From Halicephalobus mephisto (Eukaryota; Nematoda; Chromadorea; Rhabditida; Panagrolaimidae), in contig SWDT01000042.1 in the NCBI GenBank assembly GCA_009193035.1, positions 62,001-126,000 on the forward strand: a DNA stretch of 64,000 nt. The letters run 5' to 3'. The notes below the pieces were generated by a model. The model saw only the letters and a list, made by a program, of their open reading frames with translations, did not search any database and was not told the origin of the DNA. The translations under genes were made by a program, and so were the position numbers. Below are positions 1 to 9,912 of the stretch, one piece after another (the first letter of the stretch is position 1; the number at the start of each line of letters is the position of its first letter).

Positions 1-110
1 CCCAAGGACCTACAGTAGTCTAAAATTGTACCGATCTCACTTGTCCAAAATCGTGCCTTACCGATGACCGAAAACTTTCATAAAAATCAACAAAAAATAC
101 CGAAAACTAA

Positions 111-510
111 TCACGAAAACTCCACATCCGTCCATTTGCACTTCATGCAAGTGTAGTAGACCGTCTGACCTTCGTCTGCTGATCTCGTTTGACGAGTATT
201 GAAAGTAGAAAAACCGTATTCGCACTTAGAACACACATGTTCCACAATCGATCCTTCTTCCGGAGGAGATTGGTCTTCATCAAGGTCCGATTGTATTTTG
301 TGGTAGAGCTTTTTGTATTCATAGACTAATTCTCGTCTTCTGACTGGAAAAAATAATTTAAAAAGCTGTTTAAAAGGAAAATCCACCTGGAACTGACCAC
401 CCAGAATCACAATTGGTACATCGAATAACACATGGAGCTGTCTTTGGGATAGGCAAAATAGTCCCACAAAGAACACAGAATTCGTCGTGTTTGATGACCG
501 ATTTTTCCAT
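111..510 (-). CDS. POLR1H: RNA polymerase I subunit RPA12 (POLR1H/ZNRD1-like)
   Basis: Two-exon model: 510-387 and 343-111, with a 43-nt intron (GT...TTCCAG), 119 aa. This is the small zinc-ribbon subunit of nucleolar RNA polymerase I, which supports RNA cleavage and rRNA transcription. The first exon gives an N-terminal zinc ribbon with two CxxC pairs (FCVLCG and RCTNC). The C-terminal exon gives the TFIIS-like ribbon, with VCSKC and CMKCKW and the acidic ADEGQT hairpin typical of this family. The start ATG follows an acceptor-like TTACAG directly, so the message is probably trans-spliced. It begins about 108 bp after the stop of the same-strand C4orf33-like gene, which suggests a two-gene operon. 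The family call is firm. Confidence 0.9.
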
Positions 511-618
511 CTGTAAGAATAGCCTAAAAGTAGTTTAAAAATAGAGATATCAGATGGTCCAACAACCATTTCAACAATTAATCAACCAATATCGAATTTG
601 TTTCATCAATAAATAAAA

Positions 619-1609
619 TCACCAATCATCGTCTCTTTTTTGTCTTTTTGGCTCGACTTCGTCATCATCTGGAGCCACAATTGACCACATATTCCCGTAC
701 TTTGCGTCGACAAAAACTTGGTTGTTGTAGGTTTCCGGAATAAACCTAAGTGTGTCAATTTTCTTGAAGTACTCCAACTTGTGGAAGTTCGGCTTTTCCA
801 GCAATCCATCCGTCACTGGACTTAGAGCTTCGTACTGTCTATCCTCGCCTTCTCCATGGATCGCATAAGCATTGAATTTGGTCACTTCTGAAAAACCGGA
901 GTTCATAATTATCAAAAAATAAAACTTACTGGCTGGGAAATAAGCCAGGGGGATTTCCAATCTGCAGTTCCAAGTGCCCATATCGAAAGTGTTCTCCACG
1001 TCCAGATCAATGTCCTCGCCGGCGTTGAAACAGTCTCTATATCCTTTGTGGAGAAGAACCAGCCAATGACCATGAGGACCAACTTCGACTTCGAGATAAT
1101 GCCCATCATTATTTGCAAAGAAAAACTCAACTACTTCATAGTCCCAGAGCTGCAATAACAGAAAAGCTCATCAGTGAAAAATAAAGCAACTTACGTGTGG
1201 AGTCGGTCCAGGGGGCAAGGGGGGTTCCGGATCGTCATGTAACGGGGCGCTGAACTCCACCACGATTACCCTCTTGTGTGGAGCACCCCTGACCCTTTCG
1301 AAATGCCAGTGCATCTTGATCTTGATTCCGTTATGAGATACAGGTTTCCCGTCCCAAGTTTGATTTACAACACATGTGTAGCCTTCTTTCAATTTCTGAA
1401 AAAAATTTCATATATAAAATCCAACAAAAATCCGAACCTGAGTCAGCTGGGTGTCATAGTCAGTCTGGTAAGTCGTGCCTCGGGGGAAAACCTGAGCAAA
1501 CGAAAGATCTCCCTGATTCATCTGAAAATATCCAATAATTTAGATAAAAAAATTAGACAGAAACCAGAAAGATAAGCACCAATAATGGAGCTAGAGTTTG
1601 GAGGTCCAT
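619..1609 (-). CDS. UPF0462 / C4orf33-like protein with predicted signal peptide
   Basis: Five exons: 1609-1565, 1521-1438, 1395-1195, 1149-930 and 887-619. All introns are 42-44 nt and the frame is continuous, 272 aa. The core matches the conserved uncharacterised C4orf33 family: the motifs NQTWDG, LWDYEVVE, YLEVEVGPHGHWLV, KFNAYAIHG and YEALSPV appear in the expected order. The molecular function of the family is not established. The short first exon encodes a hydrophobic 15-residue leader (MDLQTLAPLLVLIFL) that reads as a signal peptide; the mammalian protein as I recall it has none. If translation began at the ATG of exon 2 the protein would be cytosolic. It is probably the first gene of an operon with the RPA12 gene and is divergent from EBP2. 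Confidence 0.82.
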
Positions 1610-1905
1610 AGTTGAACAGATTACAATTGGAAGAAACAAAAAACTCAAAGTCCATAGCTAGGAAAACTCGCGAAATCCTCGATGAAAAGACAAACAAAAA
1701 TTTTTTCAAAAAAAGTATAAAAAGGAAAGCTGATTGGTTTTCTGCACATTGCGTGCGAGTTTTTTTGAAACTCGATTTCTCCCAAACTTGACGTTCCGTG
1801 CTGGTCGCGTCTGAGGCGTTGGCTTTCGATTGTGCTTGTCTTCTACGTGTCGACATATTTCACTTTTATTTCCACCAATTCAACCATAATTTCCTTTTCA
1901 GAATC
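1610..1905. promoter_or_regulatory. Divergent intergenic region, C4orf33-like / EBP2
   Basis: This 296-bp stretch separates two start codons that face away from each other. On the plus side a TTTTCAG acceptor at 1895-1901 precedes the EBP2 ATG. The region must therefore hold promoters or outron starts for both clusters. No TATA box or named factor site was convincingly seen. It also carries an open minus frame (from 1856) with no family match, which I regard as chance. Confidence 0.45.
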
Positions 1906-3142
1906 ATGGCAAGGGTCAGCGGAGGAATTCTAAAGCCAGCAGTTAAGCTTCCGCCTTCTCGGAAACCGGTAATTGTAATTTTGCATTTATTCTTGTATTT
2001 TATATATGAATTCTAGACTAAGAAAGTGAAGGAACCCACACCAGAAGTATCTGATGAAGAGGAGTCTTTTGACGAGGATTTCGATGAAGATGAAGAATTC
2101 GAGGATGTTGAAAGCAGCGATGTTGAGGACGAAGTTCCAGCAAAAAAACAAAAAACTCAACCCCAAAACAACGATAGCGGTGAAGAGGACAGTGACGAGG
2201 ATGTTGAAAGCGCTGAAGATGAGGACTCAGAGGCAGAATCGATGGAAGTGGACGCTGATCCCAAGAGCTTTGTTCTTGCCCCAGAATCTGACGAAGAACA
2301 CGAATCAGATCGAGAAGTCGAAATTGCTTTAAAAGCTGGATTAGTTGATTCCAAGACTGTTAAACATCCTAACGTCCCTTCAAAGTACATGGTGAACAAG
2401 GTTGATCTCATTAAAAAAAGACTCGCAGAAATGAAGAAACAGCCGTGGATCAACACTGTCGATGTTCTCGCTTCTCCTGAACTTGTTTTTGAAAAAGATG
2501 CCAACGACGATTTTGAACGGGAAGCCATGTTGTAAGTTGGTTCTTCACGAATTAATATTTCACTCCGATTTCAGCCACAAACAAGCGACCGACGCCGTCG
2601 AGAAAGCAGTTGCGAAGTTAAAGGAACTAGATGTCCCGGTTCTCCGTCCCGATGATTATTTTGCTGAAATGGTCAAATCCGATCGTCACATGCAACGTAT
2701 TCGTAAAGTTCTTCTTGATAGACAAAAAGAGAAAGAACGTCGTGAAACTGTTCGTCGTATCCGTAACGAGAAGAAGTTTGCCGTTAAAGTTCAGAAGGAA
2801 GTTGAGCAACAGAAAATTGCTGAAAAACGCAAATTCACTGAAGCCGTCAAGAAGCACAAGAAGGGAATGAAGGGCCAACTTGAAATGATGCTGAATAATG
2901 CTAACCGATTGGAGGATTTCGATGATGATACTGCAGCTGGGAAGAATGCCGGTGCCAAGAAGCCGAAGATGTCTAGAGTTGCTAGGAACAAGAAATTTGG
3001 CTTTGGCGGAAGGAAGGCCCACAATAAAAGAAATGATAAAGCAAGTTTTGAAGATGTTGGACACACAGGAAAACGTAAATTCGGTGGTCATCAAGGAAGA
3101 AACAATAAGTTTTCCAAAAAGAAGATGGGCAAGAAACGTTAA
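1906..3142 (+). CDS. EBNA1BP2: rRNA-processing protein EBP2 (EBNA1BP2 family)
   Basis: Three exons: 1906-1968, 2017-2531 and 2575-3142, 381 aa. EBP2 is a nucleolar scaffold needed for 27S pre-rRNA processing and 60S subunit assembly. The N-terminal third is strongly acidic (long E/D/S runs around residues 28-105). The conserved EBP2 domain follows, including KQPWINTVDV, REAMFHKQATDAV and VPVLRPDDYFAEMVKSD. The C-terminus is a Lys/Arg-rich coiled coil and tail ending in KKKMGKKR. Domain order and length fit the family. The ATG lies 5 nt after a TTTTCAG acceptor, consistent with trans-splicing. It is first in a same-strand trio with the ZIP transporter and METTL4. Confidence 0.93.
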
Positions 3143-3278
3143 TAATTTCGTTGGTAATTTTGTTGTTGAGTTTTAGCAAAATCTATTATAGCTCGGGTTT
3201 TAATGAAATAAGCAGTTTGTATCTGCGGAATACCTTTCTCGGTTTTTTAAATTTCAGTTGTTTTGATTTTAGGCAATA

Positions 3279-3293
3279 ATGTATAAAAGATGA
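3279..3293 (+). promoter_or_regulatory. Five-codon upstream ORF overlapping the ZIP start codon
   Basis: An ATG at 3279 opens ATG TAT AAA AGA TGA. Its stop (3291-3293) overlaps the main ZIP start codon (3290-3292) in an ATGA arrangement. The uORF lies downstream of the TTTTAG acceptor at 3272, so it would remain in the mature trans-spliced message. Such overlaps can permit termination-reinitiation. The effect here is inferred. Confidence 0.45.
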
Positions 3294-4446
3294 TACTCGA
3301 GGCCACTGCAGTAGCACTATCGACGGGTATATTGATTGTGGCCTCTATTTTGCCTTACATAACTCTGAACCGAGGAACTGATGCTTCAAGGTCGCCGTCA
3401 AAAGCTCTAAATGGACTCTCAATCAGCAATTGTTTTGCTTGTGGGATCTTCCTTGGGACGTGCTTCCTTGGGTTGATGCCCCATGTTGCTATGCAAGAAG
3501 ATATAATAATGAAGCAACTGAACGTTAGTGATCATAGTGATCGGAAGGCTTACCCATATTTAAGAACGAATTTTGTTATTCTTTCTGGATTTGTACTAAT
3601 TTTACTTATTGAACAGGTTGGGGGTTTACTGTTGTACGTATTGTTAATATTGATTTTAGCTTGTCTTTCTTTGTTCTCCTCAAAAGAGTTCGAATAGTTG
3701 CCACGCTGATGCTCAATATGTTGTTGCAGAGCGTTCTTCAAGATCGGGCATACGTACTCTAGAGCATGAAATGAATCAACCTCTGGTGTATCTTAGTTCT
3801 TCGGACGATGATTTGGAGGAAATTCAATTTAGAGGGTACCAACCGAATCGACAACCTCAACATGGTCATAGTGGAGAAGAACATGTGCATCATGGACATG
3901 ATGGTCATCACCATCATCATCATGTTCTTCCTGGAGAGACAAATTCGATTGAATATATTCTGTTGCTTATTGCTCTTTCTGTTCATTCCGTTTTTGAAGG
4001 AATTGCCTTAGGAGCTCAGAAGGAGTTTGTGGACTTTATGAAATTCTTATTCTCAGTGATGATCCACGAAGTGTTGTGCTCGTTCGCGTATGGAGTTAGT
4101 CTTTCGAAACAGAAAATCCCATTGAGAAAAGGCTTTGGATCTATTTTGTTCTTGTCATTTTCATTGCCTCTTGGGTTGGTAATCATGGCTGGTGTGAGTT
4201 TTTTAATATTTAAGTTGGGGTGATTTACAAAGTTACTTTTAGATTGGAACATTTGAAGCTCTTACTGCGTTGATTGTCAAATTTGTACTGGAAGGCTTAG
4301 CTGCAGGTATATTTATTTATGTTGCTGCCATTGAAATGCTTGCTACTGAAATCCCTCATGAACCAGAAAAGGCTGGTTTTGTCAAGGCTTTAGTAGTTTT
4401 TTCTGGAGCAGCTTTATTCTTCTTTATTAATTTGGTGCTTTCTTGA
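3290..4446 (+). CDS. ZIP (SLC39, subfamily II) zinc transporter
   Basis: Three exons: 3290-3616, 3660-4193 and 4243-4446, 354 aa. This is a multi-pass membrane transporter importing Zn2+ into the cytosol. About eight hydrophobic segments are visible. The family metal-site helices are present: HSVFEGIALGAQ (TM4) and HEVLCSFAYG (TM5). A cytosolic loop is very His-rich (HGHSGEEHVHHGHDGH followed by six His), the usual variable zinc-binding loop of ZIPs. The N-terminal helices (NCFACGIFLGTCFLGLMPHV) resemble ZIP1/2/3. The gene begins 147 bp after the EBP2 stop, with an acceptor in between, so it is a likely downstream operon gene. A tiny uORF overlaps its start. Confidence 0.93.
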
Positions 4447-4624
4447 ACGAGCTTCTGGAATAGGATGCCTATTGAAATATTGAAAATAGTGCAAATTTTG
4501 TGTAATTTATTTCATGTTTATAGTTATTGTTAAGGGATTTTGAAAGTGCTAAATAGGATAATTTCGGTATTTTTCCGATGTTGTATTTTGTAGTAAAAGT
4601 ATTTCTTAAGTGGTTGGGTTTTAG

Positions 4625-6003
4625 ATGGGATTGGTTTTTAAAGGTGATGGATTTTGTCATGTTGATGAATTGGAGCTGTGGAATGGGCTTTTAGAATCGA
4701 GGAAATTAAAACCAGAGTTTTTTGAAATTAATTATCAATTCAAAATGGAATCTCAAATCAAAGCAGAAAGTACGGGGATCGATAGAGTAATTAAAAAGAA
4801 GAGGAAAAAAACAGATAAAGGAAGAGTTTTTTTGGAAGAAGAAAATAAAATTGTTCAAGAAGTATTCAGAAAATTTATGAAAATGAAGAATGTAGAGAAT
4901 TTTGTGGAAGATTCAGATGAGAGGATGATGAATAACGATAGAGCTAAATTAGTTGCAAAATGTGTTAAGGATTTTGGATGGATTGAAAAATGTCAGAAAA
5001 TGAAATTCAACGGAATGAAAACGATGAATTTGTTCGATGATGAAACAATAAAGTTGTGGGATGGTGATGAATTGTGTAATTTTGAAAACAAAGAAAAAGA
5101 AATTGTTATTAAAGTTGAAAATTGTCAATTTATAATCCCGAAAAATTCAAATTTCGTCGTTGGACCGGTTGATGAAGCTTCGAAGCAACTGGATTTTGGT
5201 AGGATTTTGAAATTAATTTTAATGTTTTAATTTTTTTAGAAAATAAAAAATATTTCACAATTCTTCTGGATCCTCCATGGCCGAACAAATCTGTCAAACG
5301 TTTGAAGTCTTACAATTGTTTCCAGATGGATGACCTCCTGGATTTGTCCATCGATTCTCTGTTATCCGATGATGGATTTCTCATAATCTGGTTGACGAAT
5401 AATCCAACTGTCTATGATTTTTTATCTGTAATTCTGGAATCATGGGATTTGGAGAAAATTGCCACTTGGCATTGGTTGAAGATAACTAAGACGAATTTGC
5501 CAGTTGTGGATTTTGACCCTCATCACAAAGTTCCTTTTGAAAGTTTTGTCATAGCCGGGAAACAGGGAAAAAAGAATTTGGTCGAAATAAAAAAGAGATT
5601 AACTGAGGATTTTTGTCTTATCAGGTTGGTTAAAGAAGCAAATGAATAGGATTATACTGTACGCAAAACGAATCTGAAAAAGAACCAATTTCTCAAAAAA
5701 TTAAATTTCTTTATTTAATTTTGAACAATATCTGTTTTTTTAATTTTCGAACATTATTTAAAAGTTGATATTGGATTTTTTTAATTTTGGAAAAATACGT
5801 TAGTTTACTCTTATTTCAGTGTCCCGAACAGCGTACACTCAAGGAAACCACCAGTTGTCCCTATTCTTAGAGAACTGCATCCGGATCTGTTTCCTCAGAA
5901 CACCTCAAACTTGGAATTCTACGCCAGGTATCTCCTTCCGGAAACAACGTCCCTTGGTTTTGAATGCCTGAAATTCCAGGAACTTTCTGGAAATTTTTTA
6001 TGA
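4625..6003 (+). CDS. damt-1: METTL4 / DAMT-1-like MT-A70 adenine methyltransferase
   Basis: Three exons: 4625-5198, 5240-5624 and 5820-6003, 380 aa. MT-A70 family N6-adenine methyltransferase. Human METTL4 modifies U2 snRNA and mitochondrial DNA; C. elegans DAMT-1 was proposed as a DNA 6mA writer. The catalytic DPPW is at residues 202-205, within ILLDPPWPN. The C-terminal METTL4 signature follows: SVHSRKPPVVPIL, then NLEFYARYL and GFECLKFQ. The N-terminal half is Lys/Glu-rich and poorly conserved. The gene starts 178 bp after the ZIP stop on the same strand. As I recall, the C. elegans EBP2 homologue and damt-1 are neighbours in the C18A3 interval, so this order is probably conserved microsynteny. 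Confidence 0.9.
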
Positions 6004-6429
6004 TATCTTTGATAATCACATGTTTTCAAGTTGTCTTTGGAGAAGCGGGTAATGAAAACAGAAGCAGGGGAAATAATACCAAAAGATTATAGTTCTTCGG
6101 GTGATAAGTCAAAAGACAGTGGAAATGCGTCATTCGAAGCTGCTTGAAGAACACTAAATGAAAACTATTTTGATTTTTGTGATAAGACAATAATCTCGGT
6201 GTCCTTTATCGTGTTCAAGCACGACAGATACGTCTCGAATAGAGATGTGGTTGAGGATTAAGGAAAGAATAAGGATAATTCTTGAAGACAGTTATCGCTG
6301 GGACTTCAGTCACTTTGGTCTTGTTATTTCTTGCAATTACAGGTGATTGACAGCTACAATGATAAAGTTTCGTACTGTTCGGAAGATTGGATTAGGGAAT
6401 TTTCTGGACAATTTTTGACTTGTCTTGTA

Positions 6430-6715
6430 AAGAAAGTTGGGTGGTGTCTCGGAAGATTCAATTTCTGGAATTTTTAGACACTGTCAAAGTTTACTTTCTT
6501 TAATGCAAACCTGGATAGTGTTTGAAAACGTCTAATTTCTGGAATTTCTAGACACTATCCAAATTTTCTCCCTCCAATACAAACCTGGATAGTGTTTGAA
6601 AAAGTCTAATTTCTGGAATTTCTAGACACTATCCAAATTTATTCTATGCAATGCAAACCTGGATAGTGCCTTAAAAGTCCCGATTTTTTAATTTCTAGGC
6701 ACTACCCAACTTTGT
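6430..6715 (+). repeat. Hairpin repeat array, group 1a
   Basis: Four consecutive imperfect inverted-repeat units of about 50 nt. The left arm is CTGGATAGTGTTTGAAAA or similar, the right arm CTAGACACTATCC. They are separated by about 28-nt spacers ending in a conserved CAATRCAAACCTGG-like motif, so the unit plus spacer repeats every 70-85 nt. The second and third units are nearly identical. Each unit can fold into a stem of 9-11 bp with a roughly 30-nt AT-rich loop. Confidence 0.8.
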
Positions 6716-7384
6716 TATTAAAAATTATTTTTGTTTTCGTTGATCTTTGTTATTTGGAAATTTTCCTTATGATTGAACAGTAGCCAAAAACGAAATCTAC
6801 TATTGCTAGATCAAAAAGCGGACGTTGACATGAAATCTGAGCTATGAGGCTAAAAACCGACTATTCGACAGACGCGTGATAGTCCAGGTCAAAAGTTGTC
6901 CACCGACATATTCAGATGCATGTCGAGATATTTCCTGGTTGTTGGCGGCCTACGCATAAGTGCAACTTTGACAGTTGGTCAAAAAACTGTTACAATGGGT
7001 CTTATTCTCAAGTTTCGGATTTCTTCTAAAACTTTCAACTTAAAAAACGATTTGTCGAAAAATAATGAGCCAGTTAATCACAATTGTTCTCTTTTGTCTT
7101 TACTTCAATTAAATGCCGCAAGTTAATTGTCTCCAAATGAATTGTTGTCTTTTTAGCTGTCCTTGATGAATTTCCCGGCGATTGAATTTCTAAATGTTTA
7201 TCACTTTTGATTGTTTTCGAAAGTGAGTTGACGAGAAGCATCCCAAAAAACATTTAAGGCGTGTATTTTTGCTGAAAACATGAGCTTGCAAATAACAATG
7301 AACAACTTGCTATTGATATCACGTCATTGTCCAAGGAGATGACTGATTTCGAAAACGCACTGATAAGTATTTTCAAATACGCTC

Positions 7385-7572
7385 CAATAACAAACCAGGA
7401 TAGTGTTCAGAAATTTTAAATTTCCTAATTTCCTAGGCACTATCCTCAATTACTGTTTTAATTTTTTCTGAATTATTAAAAATGCGGAATTTTTTAACAT
7501 TTCCGCTCCCATACCAAACCTGGATAGTGTCTCGAAAGATCGGAGATTTAACTTTTCCAGACACTATTCGAG
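7385..7572 (+). repeat. Hairpin repeat array, group 1b
   Basis: Two diverged units of the same GGATAGTGTC...GACACTATCC family, with arms at about 7391/7435 and 7520/7560. They are separated by unrelated sequence. Polarity is the same as in the other groups. Confidence 0.7.
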
Positions 7573-8208
7573 ACTACTATTGTAATTTATTTCTGAACTA
7601 TCAAAAAACCGCAAAACTTTTCATCGAAATTTTTTATGGTGCTTCAGAGTCATAAAATGTTCCTCGAAGTCCAACAATGTTAGTGTCTCATTATCGGTGG
7701 TTTACCTAGGATGAAAACAAAGATGTTTCCAAAAGTTACTTTCCAAGTTTTCGTTAGACCAGATTGTATTTCGTAATCAAATTTTCGATTAACTTTCCAA
7801 AGTTCTGAAAATATTAAAGATCATTGAACTGGCGGAATTCTATTTGCCTCACCCTCGCAAAAGAATCTTAATTCCTGACTCATTTTTTGCCCCGCCTTAA
7901 AGCTTGATTGGCATCTCAGCAATGATTTCAGACTCAATAGCTTCGCCTAACATTGATAAGCTGTGCTTTGATTCAAAGCTCATAAAATCAGACCCACAGA
8001 TTATTTTTGATTTTTTAGGTTGCTCGTTCTTTCATACTTCTGCATTTTTTAATTTTAATCATTTTCAGAAATTCTTTATAACAGTTGTTGTTCGAAATTT
8101 TGCAGATTTTTTTGCAAAATTCGTGAAGCTAAACAATTTTCGGTGCAGATAAACTAAACTAGAAAAGGATCCATTCCTAACCAACGGATCAGTTTGCAGA
8201 GTCCCACC

Positions 8209-8968
8209 ATGAAGTTCAACTTGCTTCTCGTGACCTTTATCCTCGGGCTTTTCTTGTCCACCGTTGAAGCGGGAGAAAGAAGAAGAAGGTTCCAGAGACA
8301 TCAAAGAAGAAAGGTGAGTAAAAATGAATTCTATTAATAGACAGATAATGTCTAAAAATCTGGAAATTGAGTTTTTCCAAGCACTATCCAAATTCCCTCC
8401 AATGTGAACTTAGATAGTGTCCAAGAAATCTAAATATTGCATTTTTCCAAACACTATCCAAATCTACTTTCTCATTGCGAATCTGGCTAGTGTTCAAAAA
8501 TCAAAAAATTAATGTTCCCAAAGACAATCCAAACTTGTTTTCAATGTTTTCCGTGCTTATCAATTTTTTCAGGATTATCGTAAAATCCGTTCCGCTGCCG
8601 ATTGTGGTCCTCATGAGACATTCACTATCTGTGGTCCTGAGCCTCATTGTGAAATCAGTTGCGATAACCTGTTCAGGTACGTACCTGCCAGATTAATCCT
8701 CTTATCAGAATAAATCCTTTTCAGTCCTCCTCGATGTCAATCGGATTTCACCAATCCCAGATGCTATTATCCACGTTGCATCTGCAAAGACGGATACGTG
8801 AGGGATTTCGACGGAAACAGATGCGTCGCCGAATGGCGTTGCAAAATGGAGCACCACAGCGGACATAAACATTACGCTTCTCCTGCCGCGCAGAAATTCA
8901 GAGGCTCCAAGCACACTAAAGTGAATCCTTTCCTCTTCAATAAGCCAAAATACAATAATTTTTGGTAG
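8209..8968 (+). CDS. Secreted TIL-domain (trypsin inhibitor-like) protein
   Basis: Three exons: 8209-8313, 8573-8676 and 8725-8968, 150 aa. A clear signal peptide (MKFNLLLVTFILGLFLSTVEA) is followed by an Arg-rich stretch with possible furin-type sites. One TIL domain follows with ten cysteines, opening with CGPHETFTICGP and closing near CICKDGYVRD, CVAEWRC. TIL proteins are usually secreted serine-protease inhibitors; the reactive-site loop here (SPPRCQSDF region) gives no clear target specificity. The C-terminal tail is His/Lys-rich. The first intron carries hairpin repeat units. The 5' splice sites GTGAGT and GTACGT and acceptors TTTTCAG are strong. Confidence 0.88.
8334..8532 (+). repeat. 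Hairpin repeat units inside the TIL-gene intron
   Basis: Three diverged units of the 50-nt hairpin family occupy most of intron 1 (8314-8572). The right arms read GCACTATCC, ACACTATCC and a decayed GACAATCC. The spacer TACTTTCTCATTGCGAATC matches the spacer seen in the other arrays. Confidence 0.7.
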
Positions 8969-9075
8969 ATTTTCTAAATGAACATGTTTCTAAAGTAACA
9001 GACTCTGTGTGTACATAATATTTTGAATCGTATTTCTTTATTAAACCAAGGAAATAATCGTAATAATTCTGGAGG

Positions 9076-9399
9076 CTAGTCTAGGTTCGTTTCGAAGATA
9101 CAGTCTGGGGCAGAAACGGTGGATCTGTCGTCCATGTAGCATTGGGTTTGACGAAGCACAGGGGCGGCTTTCTGGAAGTCTTCCTTGAAGCACTTTTGGC
9201 AATGTTTTTCTTGGAGGATACTAGAAACGATTGTCGTGATCTACATCCAAGACAAAAACCACACTTACTGAATAAGACATGGACCCAGACAGCAGAAGTA
9301 ACAAAGTCCAAGGCACAAAGTTAATCCGACGTCAGTGTAGTGTTTCTCTAATGGCTCCCAGTTGCACTTTGAACATTTCGAAGATCCGAACATGACCAT
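9076..9399 (-). CDS. Small LITAF-domain-like membrane-associated protein
   Basis: Two exons: 9399-9269 and 9220-9076, joined over a 48-nt intron, 91 aa. The protein has an N-terminal CSKC knuckle, then a Cys-rich hydrophobic segment ([18 protein letters not shown]), then HCQKC. This CxxC / hydrophobic / HxxC-type layout is that of the LITAF domain, a zinc-binding monotopic membrane domain of endosomal proteins. Here it is very short and lacks the proline-rich N-terminus of mammalian LITAF. The last 30 residues are polar. An alternative acceptor 20 nt upstream would change frame and lose the second knuckle, which is why I chose the 48-nt intron. The family call is moderate. Confidence 0.6.
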
Positions 9400-9539
9400 C
9401 TTCCAGATTTTAGAAAATTATAAAACCCGAGGAAATTGCCGTCTATTGGGAAGTTACAATTTTTCTACGCATAATACAGGATATCCACCAGTATTTGCAT
9501 CAACTCCGGACATTTCGCTAATTTGAATCTAAAAATAAC

Positions 9540-9912
9540 TATTGTAAAAATGGAAATTTTTTAAAAACTAAAGTAATCTAAAATTTTGCTTTCACGCAAG
9601 GAATCTTTTGTAATTTTATACGATTTCTAGATTGTTCATGTACTGTAGAAACTACGGATAAACTTTTTACGGAATTTCCTGAAGTGAATTTCTAGAACTT
9701 GGAAGAAACTAAAGTGGCCTAAAATTTTCATATTGCGCAGTTTTGTAACCAATGTTTTGAACCTGTATTCTTGCTAAATAAATCTAGAAATTTCCAGACT
9801 GCTGTATATAGAATACATAACCCTCCATTCATCTTTGAAGGTTAATTTCTACATATGAAAGTACTAATAGATGTTCGGAAAGCCACAACTACCCTTAGTA
9901 CCCCGTTCAAGC
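9540..9912 (+). repeat. Dispersed 250-370-bp repeat, copy 1
   Basis: Shares ordered blocks with three other places in the window: CTAAAGTGGCCTAAAATTTT, a TTTTGTAAYCAATGTTTTGAA block, TAGAAAYTTCYRGA, a CATAACCCTNNATYCATC block, then TATGAAAG.ACTAATAG and AAAGCCACAACTACCC. It lies at the 3' end of the ASCC1 gene and appears to contribute its last coding exon on the opposite strand. Confidence 0.75.

Larger units (their letters stand above)
6004..8208. other. Intergenic region, no gene recognised
   Basis: AT-rich spacer between METTL4 and the TIL-domain gene. It holds hairpin repeat units in two groups (6430-6715 and 7385-7572). Short open frames at 6896-7126 and 7904-8152 have biased composition and no family resemblance, and I do not call them genes. 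The last 200 bp presumably contain the promoter of the TIL gene. Confidence 0.5.

Noticed and set aside
606..809. Minus-strand open frame overlapping the C4orf33-like gene
   Set aside because: It is in another frame of a well-supported exon and has no family resemblance.
1518..1856. Open minus frame of 112 codons reaching into the divergent promoter
   Set aside because: It runs through the signal-peptide exon and its intron in a different frame; composition looks like chance.
2627..3094. 155-codon minus frame antisense to EBP2
   Set aside because: Shadow of the Lys/Glu-rich EBP2 coding strand; hydrophobic composition is the expected antisense effect.
6430..6715. CRISPR-like regular spacing of palindromic units
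   Set aside because: Spacers are conserved rather than unique, units are imperfect, and the genome is eukaryotic.
9221..9249. Shorter intron choice in the LITAF-like gene
   Set aside because: It would be only about 28 nt and shift out of the frame containing HCQKC.
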